This document shows positions 18,558 through 26,788 of a stretch of 64,000 nt of DNA, piece after piece; the stretch's first letter is position 1, and each line of letters begins with the position of its first letter. The translations under genes were made by a program, and so were the position numbers. Origin of the DNA: Microbacterium luteolum (GTDB lineage Bacteria; Actinomycetota; Actinomycetes; Actinomycetales; Microbacteriaceae); contig NZ_BAAAUN010000001.1 of the NCBI RefSeq assembly GCF_039533965.1, positions 1,276,950 through 1,340,949 on the forward strand. The letters run 5' to 3'. The notes below the pieces were generated by a model. That model was not told where the DNA came from. It saw only the letters and a list, made by a program, of their open reading frames with translations, and made no database searches.

Positions 18558-18892
18558 GCCGGCGAACTCGAGCACGACTCGAAGACATCGCACTCGCGTG
18601 CGCCACAATCTCGCGTTACGTCAGGCGTGCTGACAGCGATGATGAGATCGTGTTCGACGCGATTCGCATCCGTCTGCTGGAGATCGGCGAAGCGGTAAAG
18701 GACCTTCCGGCGGATATTCTCGACGCCGAACCCACGATCCCCTGGCGCGAGATCGCCCAGATGCGTGACCACCTGGCCCATCGATACTTCGACACCGCAC
18801 ACGCCGTTGTCACTGCGACCGCACGGAACGATATCCCGCTGCTCGCGGCAGCGACCACCCGCCTCCTCGACGCGCTGGACGACGAAGACTGA
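18554..18892 (+). CDS. hepT: HepT-like HEPN toxin
   Basis: A 112-aa all-helical HEPN ribonuclease. The catalytic RX4HXY motif is RDHLAHRY (Arg71, His76, Tyr78), and the family helix RIRLLEIGEAVKDLP lies before it. GTG start in a GTGA overlap with the antitoxin. The Tyr in the motif is the residue that MntA modifies in characterised pairs. All active-site residues are intact, so the toxin should be functional. The spacing and order (antitoxin first) match known mntA-hepT modules. Confidence 0.9.
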   Translation: MSRRTRARLEDIALACATISRYVRRADSDDEIVFDAIRIRLLEIGEAVKDLPADILDAEPTIPWREIAQMRDHLAHRYFDTAHAVVTATARNDIPLLAAATTRLLDALDDED

Positions 18893-18904
18893 GGCGTCGC
18901 CGCG

Positions 18905-19414
18905 TCACGCCGAAGGCGGAAGCCCCAGGTCCTGTTCCCGTACGGTCCCCTGGAACGACCACGGGAAGTTGATCCAGAGATCGGTGTCCTTCCAGGCGTA
19001 GTCGGGCTGGATGATGGTCGACGGCTTCGTGTAGATCGTGACCGAGCGCACGTCCGCGCCCTTGTCCTTCAGGAGCTGCACGGCGAGCGCCAGGGTGCGG
19101 CCCGAGTCGGCGACGTCGTCGACGAGCAGCACGCGTCGCCCGTCGAGGTACGCCATGTCGAGCTCGGGAGGGAGCACCTCCGGTGCGTCCAGGACGGTGC
19201 CGATGCCGGTGTAGAACTCGACGTTGATGGCGCCGCAGTTCTTGGCGCCGAGGCCGTAGGCGATGGCGCCGGCCGGAAGCAGTCCGCCGCGGGCGATCGC
19301 CACGACGACCTCCGGTTCGAAACCGCTGGCGAGGATGCTGCGCGCCAGATCGCGTGTCGCCGTGCCGAAGCCGTCCCAGGTGAGCGTCTCGCGCTCGATC
19401 GTCGTCGTGGTCAT
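18905..19414 (-). CDS. Type I phosphoribosyltransferase (Gpt/HPRT-like)
   Basis: A 169-aa PRTase. The PRPP loop is VLLVDDVADSGRTLALAVQL, and IARGGLLPAGAIAYGLGAKN is the pyrophosphate-binding loop. The C-terminal PDYAWKDTDLWINFPWSFQG resembles xanthine/guanine-type salvage enzymes of actinobacteria, so purine salvage is the best guess; a PyrR-like role is less likely. GAGGAG upstream supports ATG 19414 over an ATG six codons earlier. It follows the transglutaminase gene by 25 nt on the same strand and may be its operon partner. Confidence 0.85.
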   Translation of the reverse strand: MTTTTIERETLTWDGFGTATRDLARSILASGFEPEVVVAIARGGLLPAGAIAYGLGAKNCGAINVEFYTGIGTVLDAPEVLPPELDMAYLDGRRVLLVDDVADSGRTLALAVQLLKDKGADVRSVTIYTKPSTIIQPDYAWKDTDLWINFPWSFQGTVREQDLGLPPSA

Positions 19415-19439
19415 CGCCTCATTCTCCTCCATGAGGTCG

Positions 19440-20285
19440 TCAGTCGAGACGCGTGACCTCGACGGAGACGAACAGCTCCGACGCGCTCGGGCCCGCGTAC
19501 ACGCCCCGCAGCGGTGCCACGTCGCCGTAGTCACGGCCGTGCCCGACGTAGACGTGCGACTCCCCGATGTCCAGCAGGTTCGTCGGGTCGTATCCGCGCC
19601 ACTCCCCCGAATACCACTCGACCCACGCGTGCGACTCACCGATCACCGGCTGCCCGATCGGCGCTGTGGGGTCCGGATGCAGGTAGCCCGACACGTAACG
19701 CGCGGGGATGCCGGCCGCGCGCAGCACGCCGAGGGCGACATGCGCGATGTCCTGGCAGACACCGGATCGCGCCGCCCACGCCTCGCGCGCGGTCGAGTTC
19801 ACGCCCGTCACGCCGCTCTGATAGTCCATGGCGCCGCCGACGGTCCGGCAGATCTCGAAGGCCGTGTCGTCGACATCCCGCCCCTCAGCCCTGATCCGCA
19901 GGGCGAGCTCGCGCATCTCGTCGTCGGGCGACGTCACCGGTGTCTGCGTGACGCACTCCGCGAGCGACAGGGACGACGGGATGCGGGCGTCGAGCTCATC
20001 CCACCCCACCGCCTGCGCCGTGTGCGGCAGCGCGCGCACATCGACGACGCTGGTCGCAGTCACCGACAGCAGTTGATGCGGCGTGAGCACCTCGAACGTC
20101 GACACGCGCGTGTCCCAGTAGTCCGCGTAGGAGTGCTGGGTCGCCGACGGCGAGATGTCCAGTGTCGCCTGCAGCACGAACTGCCCCTCGCGCGAGTGCG
20201 GCAGCATCCGCGCCTCGTTGTACGACGCGGTCGCCGGCTTCTCGTAACGGAATCCGGTGCGGTGCACGATCCGGAGCCGGCTCAC
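19440..20285 (-). CDS. Transglutaminase-like protein of the ATP-grasp/alpha-E cluster
   Basis: A 281-aa protein with the N-terminal transglutaminase-associated domain (LRIVHRTGFRYEKPATASYN) and a catalytic core. The Cys is in AARSGVCQDIAHVALGVLRA, His in GESHAWVEWYSGEWRGYDPT, and Asp follows in the same stretch. No signal peptide or membrane segment is seen, so it is cytoplasmic. The GTG at 20285 overlaps the alpha-E stop by 4 nt. In this known gene trio it is predicted to act as peptidase or amide-forming enzyme together with the ATP-grasp ligase. Confidence 0.9.
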   Translation of the reverse strand: MSRLRIVHRTGFRYEKPATASYNEARMLPHSREGQFVLQATLDISPSATQHSYADYWDTRVSTFEVLTPHQLLSVTATSVVDVRALPHTAQAVGWDELDARIPSSLSLAECVTQTPVTSPDDEMRELALRIRAEGRDVDDTAFEICRTVGGAMDYQSGVTGVNSTAREAWAARSGVCQDIAHVALGVLRAAGIPARYVSGYLHPDPTAPIGQPVIGESHAWVEWYSGEWRGYDPTNLLDIGESHVYVGHGRDYGDVAPLRGVYAGPSASELFVSVEVTRLD

Positions 20286-21208
20286 AGCGCTTCTCCGATC
20301 CACACCGGCATGGCGATCGACGGGAAGTAGCGCTCCCGGATCGCGTCGCTCGCCACTGAGATCGCCACCTGCACCTCTTCCATGCTCTCCGACAGCCGAT
20401 GGACGATGTCGGCGACAGGGCGGTACTCCAGTTCCGACCGCATCCTGCCGAGCACCCGGTGCGCACGATCCGGCGCCCCGAACGCCCCGGCCGGGTCGAT
20501 GCCACGGAGACATTCCTCCGCCTGCAGGACGCTGGAGAGCACCGACCGCGGGAACAGCTTGTCCACGAGCAGGAACTCGACTGCGGAGGCCGCGGTCGGC
20601 ACCGCCCGGTGGCCTCGCAGATGGGCCTCGTACGCGCCGCAGCTGCGCAGCAGGGTCGTCCAGCTCGGGCCGCCGGCATCCGTCAGCGAGCGGGTCGCCA
20701 GCAGGCGGGCCGTCATGTCGGCGCGCTCGATCGAGCGGCCGAGCACGAAGAACTGCCAGGCCTCGTCGCGGCTCGTCGACGAGTCGACCACGCCGAACGC
20801 CAGCGCGGACCGATCACGGACCCAACGGAAGAACGGGTGCGTCTTGTCGGAGGCGACCCACCGCGGCATCCGCGCGTTCGACTCGTTGAGGGTCTCCCAG
20901 AGGTCGGTCGAGATGATCTCGCGTGCCCGCCGCGCGTTCTCGCGCGCGGCGGCGATCGAGTGCGCGATGGATGCTGCGTGGTCCCGGTCGAGCGCGAGCA
21001 GTCGCACCACGTCGTCTCGGCCGACCGTGCTCTCGCCATCCGCCGTCGTGCCCATGACCGAGAGCAGGGCGCGGCACGCGGTGTCCTCCTCGACCCATGG
21101 ATCCTCCAGGAGCAGCTGCAGGTGCACGTCGAGGATGCGGGCGGTGCCGTCGGCGCGTTCGACGTAGCGGCCGATCCAGAACAGCGCTTCGGCGATGCGG
21201 CTCAGCAT
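20282..21208 (-). CDS. Alpha-E domain protein
   Basis: A 308-aa all-helical protein beginning MLSRIAEALFWIGRYVERAD, the signature start of the alpha-E family, with a second GRSIERADMTARLL repeat in the middle. Its biochemical role is not established. It is nearly always encoded between circularly permuted ATP-grasp and transglutaminase genes, as here. The start overlaps the ATP-grasp stop by 7 nt, directly beside a CAG-repeat tract, so changes in tract length would alter the distance between the two reading frames. Confidence 0.92.
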   Translation of the reverse strand: MLSRIAEALFWIGRYVERADGTARILDVHLQLLLEDPWVEEDTACRALLSVMGTTADGESTVGRDDVVRLLALDRDHAASIAHSIAAARENARRAREIISTDLWETLNESNARMPRWVASDKTHPFFRWVRDRSALAFGVVDSSTSRDEAWQFFVLGRSIERADMTARLLATRSLTDAGGPSWTTLLRSCGAYEAHLRGHRAVPTAASAVEFLLVDKLFPRSVLSSVLQAEECLRGIDPAGAFGAPDRAHRVLGRMRSELEYRPVADIVHRLSESMEEVQVAISVASDAIRERYFPSIAMPVWIGEAL

Positions 21209-22887
21209 GTCGCGCCTCCCTGCTGCTGCTGCTGTTGCTGCTGTTGCTGCTGGTGGTGCCGGGTCTCGAGGTCCTCGTCCTGCGGCGAGGACAGGAAGGG
21301 CGGATGCGGCTCCTCGCGAGGTGCCGACACGATCCCGATGGCTCCGGTGGCGATCGAGACCTCGTCGGATGCCGGGTCGGAGAGTCCCGCCAGGGTCGCC
21401 GTCGGGCCGGTGAACAGCGAGGGATCCAGCACCCAGGTGTCCTTGGATCCACCGCCCTGGCTCGAGTTGACGACCAGCTGCCCCTCGGGAAGCGCGACGC
21501 GCGTGAGTCCACCGGGGAGCACCCAGATGTCGTTCCCGTCGTTGACCGCGAAGGGGCGGAGGTCCACATGCCGGGGGCGGAATCCGTCCTCGACGAGCGT
21601 CGGGATCGTCGAGAGCTGCACGACCGGCTGCGCGATCCAGCCGCGCGGATCGGCGAGCAGTTGCGCACGCAGAGCGTCCAGCTCGGCACGGGAGGCGTCG
21701 GGGCCGACCACGAGCCCCTTCCCGCCGGAGCCGTCGACCGGCTTCACGACGAGCTCGTCCAGGCGATCGAGCACCTCCGCGAGAGCATCCGGCTCCTCCA
21801 GGCGCCAGGTGTCGACGTTCGGGAGGATCGGATCCTCGCCGAGGTAGTAGCGGATGAGCTCGGGAACGTACGTGTACACGAGCTTGTCGTCCGCGACGCC
21901 GTTGCCGATCGCATTCGCCAGAGTGACGTTGCCGAGGCGCGCAGCCAGCATCAGCCCCGGGGCTCCGAGCACCGAGTCCGGCCGGAAGTGCTGCGGATCC
22001 AGGAACTCGTCGTCCACCCGGCGGTAGATGACGTCGACGCGGGTCGGACCGGCGGTCGTGTGCATCCACACCCGCCCGCCGGAGCAGAAGAGGTCGCGGC
22101 CCTCGACGAGCTCGACGCCCATCATCCGCGCCAGCAGCGTGTGCTCGTAGTACGCGGAGTTGTACACGCCGGGCGTCAGCACGACGACGGTCGGATGATC
22201 GATCCCCACGGGTGCGGCCGCGCGCAGAGCCTGGAGCAGCCGGCCCGGGTAGTCGACCACGGGTCGCACCCGGAGGCTCGTGAAGAGTTCGGGAAGCGTC
22301 TGCGCCATCACCCGCCGGTTCGCGAGCACGTAGCTCACGCCGCTCGGCACGCGGACGTTGTCCTCCAGCACGCGCCAGGCGCCTTTCTCGTCGCGGATGA
22401 CGTCGATCCCCGCGACGTGGATGCGCACGCCGTTCGCGCCGACGATGCCCGCCGCCTGCCGGTGGAAGTGCGAGGAGGAGCTGATCAGCGTCGCGGGGAT
22501 CACCCCGTCGCGCACGGCTGTCTGCGGGCCGTACACGTCGGCGAGGAACGCTTCCAGCGCCCGCACGCGCTGCTTCACCCCGGATTCGACGTACATCCAG
22601 TCCTCGGCGGCGATCACCCGGGGCACCACGTCGAGGGGGAACGGCCGCTCCTCGCCGGCGAAGTCGAAGGTCACCCCCTGCGCCAGGTACGAGCTCGCGA
22701 GAGCATCCGTCCGCGCCCGCAGCTCGGCATCGTCCATTCCCGCGAGCGCGGGGTACATGTCGCGGTACGGCAGGCGCACGTCGCCGCCGCCCGCTGCGGC
22801 CTCCGACGGGAACATCTCGTCCCAGGGCTGCGGTCCGCTGCGCATCGCGGTGCGACGAGAGGTGTATCCGTTGAACAGCGACTCCAT
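21202..22887 (-). CDS. Circularly permuted ATP-grasp protein (DUF404/DUF407 type) with poly-Gln tail
   Basis: A 561-aa putative ATP-dependent carboxylate-amine ligase. Family blocks are WDEMF near residue 20, YPALAGMDDAELRARTDALA, LEDNVRVPSGVSYVLANRR, VVVLTPGVYNSAYYEHTLLA, VVKPVDGSGGKGLVVGPDAS and GWIAQPVVQLSTIPT. The final residues are unusual: His-His, eleven Gln and GGATC. The ATG at 22887 has GGGAAG upstream and gives the conserved N-terminus; the longer frame is unsupported. First gene of a unit with alpha-E, transglutaminase and probably the phosphoribosyltransferase. Confidence 0.92.
   Translation of the reverse strand: MESLFNGYTSRRTAMRSGPQPWDEMFPSEAAAGGGDVRLPYRDMYPALAGMDDAELRARTDALASSYLAQGVTFDFAGEERPFPLDVVPRVIAAEDWMYVESGVKQRVRALEAFLADVYGPQTAVRDGVIPATLISSSSHFHRQAAGIVGANGVRIHVAGIDVIRDEKGAWRVLEDNVRVPSGVSYVLANRRVMAQTLPELFTSLRVRPVVDYPGRLLQALRAAAPVGIDHPTVVVLTPGVYNSAYYEHTLLARMMGVELVEGRDLFCSGGRVWMHTTAGPTRVDVIYRRVDDEFLDPQHFRPDSVLGAPGLMLAARLGNVTLANAIGNGVADDKLVYTYVPELIRYYLGEDPILPNVDTWRLEEPDALAEVLDRLDELVVKPVDGSGGKGLVVGPDASRAELDALRAQLLADPRGWIAQPVVQLSTIPTLVEDGFRPRHVDLRPFAVNDGNDIWVLPGGLTRVALPEGQLVVNSSQGGGSKDTWVLDPSLFTGPTATLAGLSDPASDEVSIATGAIGIVSAPREEPHPPFLSSPQDEDLETRHHQQQQQQQQQQQGGATC
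21220..21252 (-). repeat. CAG/CAA trinucleotide microsatellite encoding Gln11
   Basis: On the coding strand the run is CAG, CAG, CAA, CAG, CAG, CAA and then five CAG codons, all in frame, ending 12 nt before the alpha-E ATG. Such homopolymeric amino-acid tracts are rare in bacteria and the DNA is prone to slippage in steps of three. Confidence 0.9.
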
Positions 22888-22993
22888 GTCGGAATACTTC
22901 CCTGGCCTGGTTTCGGCGATGTTTCCGGGGGAAGACGGGCAGCGACACGACTGCTGCCGCGGTAGAGTCGACGTGTCCGGCGATCTTCCGCCG

Positions 22994-23035
22994 GTGCCTG
23001 AAAAAGAGGCACGAAGCACCTCGCATGGATGCGAG
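22994..23035 (+). promoter_or_regulatory. Tandem hairpins in the leader of the TPP-enzyme gene
   Basis: GTGCCT-GAAAAAG-AGGCAC (22994-23012) is followed 7 nt later by CTCGCA-TGGA-TGCGAG (23020-23035). Both are perfect stems in the leader, 55 nt before the ATG. I could not match them to the TPP riboswitch (no CTGAGA or ACCTGA core) or another class I know. Confidence 0.5.
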
Positions 23036-23089
23036 GGCGAGACACATACGGATCCGCAGTTCTCCGTCCCTGTCTCGAAAGGCATTCTC

Positions 23090-24829
23090 ATGCCCACCGT
23101 GTCCGCGCATGTCGCCCTCACCCTCGCCCAGCACATCGACGCCGTCTTCGGCGTGATGGGCAACGGCAACGCCTATTTCCTCGATGCGATCGAGAAGCAG
23201 ACGGATGCCGTCTTCACCGCCGTCCGCCACGAGCAGGGCGCCGTGGTCGCCGCCGACGCGCACTTCCGGGCCTCCGGGCGCATCGCGGCCGGGACGTCCA
23301 CGTACGGCGCCGGCTTCACGAACACCCTGACCGCCCTGGCCGAAGCCGTGCAGGCGCACGTGCCGCTCGTGCTCGTGGTCGGCGACGAGCCGACGTCGGG
23401 CCCGCGCCCCTGGGACGTCGACCAGATCGCCCTCGCATCGGCAGTGGGAGCCCGCACCTACACCGTCGGGCGGACGGATGCCGCGGCGACCACGGTCATC
23501 GCCATCGAGCACGCGCTCACGTATCGTGTGCCCGTCGTGCTCGCGATCCCGTACGACGTCGCCGCCCTCGAAGCGGGCCCGGTGGCGGAGGCGCCGTCGC
23601 CGCGACTGCCCGCACCGCTCGCTCCGCGCGGGGAGTTCGCCGAAGGGATGCTCGACGAGATCGCCGCAGCGCTGCGCGACGCCGACCGTCCGTTCCTGCT
23701 CGCCGGGCGCGGTGCGTGGCTGGCCGGGGCGAGCGAGCCGCTGGGCGAGCTCGCCGAGCTGACCGGAGCGCTCACGGCCTCGTCCGCGCTCGGCCGCGGC
23801 GTCTTCCCCGACACGCGGTACGACCTCGGCGTCACCGGCGGGTTCGGGGCCGACGGCGCGATGGAACTCGTGCGCAGCGCGGACGTCGCCGTCGTGTTCG
23901 GTGCGTCGCTGAACCAGTTCACGATGCGCTTCGGCGAGCTGTTCGCGCCCGGGACCCGCGTCTTCCAGATCGACATCGCCCCCGCCGCCACGCACGCGCA
24001 CATCGGGGGCTTCGTCCGCGCGGATGCCCGTGTCGCGGCCGAGGAGCTCGTGAACCGGCTGCGGTCCGAGCCGGCCGCCGGGCACGACTTCGGAGATCGG
24101 GCGCGGCACGCCGCGTCCCCCGAGCGCTTCGGCGACGTGTCGGCCGCGGACTCCGAAGCTGTGCCTGCCCGGCCGTGGCGGGAGAGCGTCGACGTGGCAT
24201 CCGCCCGCTCCTACGACGCCGGCGACGACCTCGCCCCCGACGGACGACTCGACCCGCGTTCGGCGGCACGCCGCATCGCCGAGCTGCTGCCCGAGGACCG
24301 GGTGGTCGTCTCGGACGGCGGGCACTTCATCGGCTGGGCGAACATGTACTGGCCGGTCGCCGCGCCGGATCGCATGATGATGATCGGCACCGCGTTCCAG
24401 TCGATCGGTCTGGGCTGGCCGAGCGTCGTCGGGGCAGCGCTCGCCCGCCGCTCGTCCACGATCGTGCTCACCTCGGGCGACGGGGGCGGCCTGATGGCGA
24501 TCGCGGACCTCGAATCGGCCGTGCGTGCTGCAGCCGGCCGGGGCATGGCCGTCATCTGGAACGACGCCGCCTACGGGGCCGAGGTGAACCTCTACGGCCT
24601 CAAGGGGCTCGCCGAGGGACCGATGCTCATCCCCGAGGTCGACTTCGCCGCACTCGGCGCAGCGGTCGGGGCGGAGGGCGTCGTGGTGCGCACACTCGCC
24701 GACCTGGACCGCCTGGAGACCTGGGCCGCGGAGGATGCCGCGACGCGCCGTTTCCTGCTGCTCGACCTCCGCATCTCGGGTGACGTCATCGCCCCGTACC
24801 AGCAGGAGATCATCCGCGTGAACTCCTGA
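23090..24829 (+). CDS. Thiamine-pyrophosphate-dependent enzyme, acetolactate synthase/decarboxylase superfamily
   Basis: A 579-aa three-domain TPP enzyme. The N-terminal PYR domain begins HVALTLAQHIDAVFGVMGNG, with the cofactor-activating Glu in AVRHEQGAVVAADA. The C-terminal PP domain has GDGGGLMAIADLESAVRA and then WNDAAYGAEVN, the GDG-N diphosphate/Mg motif. The middle domain is degenerate. Substrate is uncertain: a 2-oxoacid decarboxylase or carboligase fits better than a dedicated acetolactate synthase, since no small subunit is adjacent. GAAAGG lies upstream of ATG 23090. The longer in-frame extension overlaps the divergent ATP-grasp gene. Confidence 0.85.
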   Translation: MPTVSAHVALTLAQHIDAVFGVMGNGNAYFLDAIEKQTDAVFTAVRHEQGAVVAADAHFRASGRIAAGTSTYGAGFTNTLTALAEAVQAHVPLVLVVGDEPTSGPRPWDVDQIALASAVGARTYTVGRTDAAATTVIAIEHALTYRVPVVLAIPYDVAALEAGPVAEAPSPRLPAPLAPRGEFAEGMLDEIAAALRDADRPFLLAGRGAWLAGASEPLGELAELTGALTASSALGRGVFPDTRYDLGVTGGFGADGAMELVRSADVAVVFGASLNQFTMRFGELFAPGTRVFQIDIAPAATHAHIGGFVRADARVAAEELVNRLRSEPAAGHDFGDRARHAASPERFGDVSAADSEAVPARPWRESVDVASARSYDAGDDLAPDGRLDPRSAARRIAELLPEDRVVVSDGGHFIGWANMYWPVAAPDRMMMIGTAFQSIGLGWPSVVGAALARRSSTIVLTSGDGGGLMAIADLESAVRAAAGRGMAVIWNDAAYGAEVNLYGLKGLAEGPMLIPEVDFAALGAAVGAEGVVVRTLADLDRLETWAAEDAATRRFLLLDLRISGDVIAPYQQEIIRVNS

Positions 24830-24832
24830 CGC

Positions 24833-24889
24833 TCCCGTGGCAGCTGCGGCGGGTGAATCGGTCTGACACCCACCACACCTGCCACGGGA
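24833..24889. terminator. Bidirectional terminator between convergent genes
   Basis: TCCCGTGGCAG (24833-24843) pairs perfectly with CTGCCACGGGA (24879-24889), with an inner GGGTG/CACCC stem. It fills the gap between the TPP-enzyme stop (24829) and the stop of the opposing gene (24899). There is no U-run, as is common in high-GC actinobacteria. Confidence 0.65.
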
Positions 24890-24898
24890 ACGAAGGCG

Positions 24899-26788
24899 CT
24901 AGACCCGGCGACGGCGCATCGCGACGAATGCGAGACCCGTGGCGAACAGCAGCAGCGCGGCGAACAGGAACGGCGTGCTGTCCGCGCCGGTCGTCGCGAG
25001 CGCGTCAGCCGCTCCGGTCCCGGGTGTCGTCGCGCCGCCGCCCGGCTGTCCGCCCGGCTGCCCTCCGCCCGGCACGGCTGTCACGGTGAGGGCAGCGCTC
25101 GTCTCCGTTCCGCCGGGGTCGATGACGACGATGCGGTGTGCTCCGGGCGCGGTTCCCGCAGGGATGGTCACCGCGAGCCGGAAGGCTCCGGCCGCATCCG
25201 TCGTCACCGTCCCGAGCGTCACGGGGGTGGATCGCAGTTCGACGCGCAGCTCGGCATCCGCGGCGAAGTCGGTACCCGTGATCGTGAGCTGTGCTCCGGC
25301 AGCCACCGACGTCGATCCGAGGCCGAGTGCGGCCTCGGGTTCCGGCTCCGGCGGCACACAGCCGTCGTCGCAGATCGAGAAGTTCGCGAGCACCGCCTTG
25401 TGGTCCGACGGCCACACGGCGTCGGGCGTGAAGATCTCGTCGGCGCTGTCGTCGACTACGCGCTCATTGCGCACGATCGTCGACTGCGGTCCGACGACCG
25501 TCGAGCCGTCGATCGCCAGGCGCGCATCCGGGGTGGCGAAGATGTAGTCGATCCGGTCGCGCTCGTCGGCCTCCGGCGCCCAGGTGAGCGACGAGGTCGG
25601 GAACAGCGGATTGTCCGACGGCCAGGTGAATCCGGGGTTCGCCGCAGGATCAGGATGCACAGCGCGGAAGGCGTCCACGAGACCACCGTCGAGCAGCGTC
25701 TGCGTCGTCTGCCACGGGATGACGACCCCGTTGTGATCGAAGAGGTCGGCCGTCGCCGCGGTCCAGTCCTGCGAGGGAGGTTCGTTGAAGTCGCCGCCGA
25801 CGACGGAGATGCGGCCGGCAGTCCGCTCGGCGTCGATGTCGGCGAGGAGTTCGGCGGCAGCATCCGGGCGACCCGACTGGAGGTTGGCGGCCAGGATCGC
25901 CTCGACGTCGGTGACCGGTGCGTCGAGCTTGTCCCAGGTGTCCCACCCGTCGGGCCAGTCGCCGTGGATCTCTCCCCCGTATCCGCGCGGCAGATACGTC
26001 GTGTACCAGCGGTACTCGAGGTGCCCTCCGTAGACGACGACCTCGGTGCCGTTGACGTCGATGACCGCCTTCGACCACCAGCGTCCCACCGTGTCGGTCG
26101 ACACGATCGGGTAGCGCGAGACGATCCCGGTGTCGGTCGCCGTGAGGTGGTCGCAGCCGAGCAGCGCAGCGACCTGGGAGGGCGCGTCGCCCACCTCGGG
26201 CAGGAACGTCACGTCGGCATCGGTCTGCTCGATGATGTCGGCGATCTGCTGCGCGCCGTCGGCGACCTGGGTGCCGCCGTGCCAGACGTTGAAGGTGAGC
26301 ACGTTCAGTTCGCTCACGCCGTCGACGGCGGGCTTGGGTTCGGCGGGCGGACGCGGCGGCTCGGTCGCCGCCTCCGTGACGGTCAGGTCGATCGGGCCGG
26401 CGAGGATGCCGTAGCCGTCGTCCTCGAGCAGGTAGATGTCGTACTCGCCGGCTCCCATCGACGCCGTGTTGCGCGTCCAGCCGTCGCGGGCCGACGGACC
26501 CCACGTGAGATCTCCGCTCGCCTCGGGCACGTACCGCCAGTCGAGGGATGCGGGGCCTCCCGGGATCGCACCGTCGCGGTAGATCCCGACCCAGTTCCGG
26601 TCGTGGACGGACTCCCCCGCATCGAAGGAGATCGTGACGGTCTCGTCGGTGCGGATGCTCGAGGCGTCGACCGCGAGCGATGAACCAGCGGCATGCGCAG
26701 CGGGAGCGACGAGCAGTCCGGCGAACGCGACGCCTGCTCCGAGAAGCGCGAGGAAGCCTCGCCGAGATCGATGGGAGGGGGATGTCAT
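24899..26788 (-). CDS. Secreted, cell-wall-anchored endonuclease/exonuclease/phosphatase-family protein
   Basis: A 629-aa exported protein. The N-terminus SRRGFLALLGAGVAFAG with APAAHAAGS is a Tat-like signal. A beta domain (SLAVDASSIRTDETVTISFD, NWVGIYRDGAIPGGPASLDW) precedes the EEP catalytic domain (LNVLTFNVWHGGTQ, VVGGDFNEPPS, DYIFATPDARL, WPSDHKAVLANF), which carries the metal and catalytic residues of DNase I/phosphatase enzymes. An Ig-like domain, a Gly/Pro linker and a sortase tail LATTG, hydrophobic helix and MRRRRV follow. The LAxTG motif suits class E sortase. Likely role: extracellular nuclease or phosphodiesterase for phosphate scavenging. ATG 26788 gives the signal peptide. Confidence 0.9.
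   Translation of the reverse strand: MTSPSHRSRRGFLALLGAGVAFAGLLVAPAAHAAGSSLAVDASSIRTDETVTISFDAGESVHDRNWVGIYRDGAIPGGPASLDWRYVPEASGDLTWGPSARDGWTRNTASMGAGEYDIYLLEDDGYGILAGPIDLTVTEAATEPPRPPAEPKPAVDGVSELNVLTFNVWHGGTQVADGAQQIADIIEQTDADVTFLPEVGDAPSQVAALLGCDHLTATDTGIVSRYPIVSTDTVGRWWSKAVIDVNGTEVVVYGGHLEYRWYTTYLPRGYGGEIHGDWPDGWDTWDKLDAPVTDVEAILAANLQSGRPDAAAELLADIDAERTAGRISVVGGDFNEPPSQDWTAATADLFDHNGVVIPWQTTQTLLDGGLVDAFRAVHPDPAANPGFTWPSDNPLFPTSSLTWAPEADERDRIDYIFATPDARLAIDGSTVVGPQSTIVRNERVVDDSADEIFTPDAVWPSDHKAVLANFSICDDGCVPPEPEPEAALGLGSTSVAAGAQLTITGTDFAADAELRVELRSTPVTLGTVTTDAAGAFRLAVTIPAGTAPGAHRIVVIDPGGTETSAALTVTAVPGGGQPGGQPGGGATTPGTGAADALATTGADSTPFLFAALLLFATGLAFVAMRRRRV

Noticed and set aside
22888..23089. 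TPP riboswitch upstream of the TPP-dependent enzyme
   Set aside because: The conserved CTGAGA and ACCTGA cores are missing. Only unassigned hairpins are present.
20282..24325. A 1347-aa minus-strand frame upstream of alpha-E
   Set aside because: Only the last 308 residues match a family. The rest is an out-of-frame shadow of the ATP-grasp gene and antisense to the TPP enzyme.
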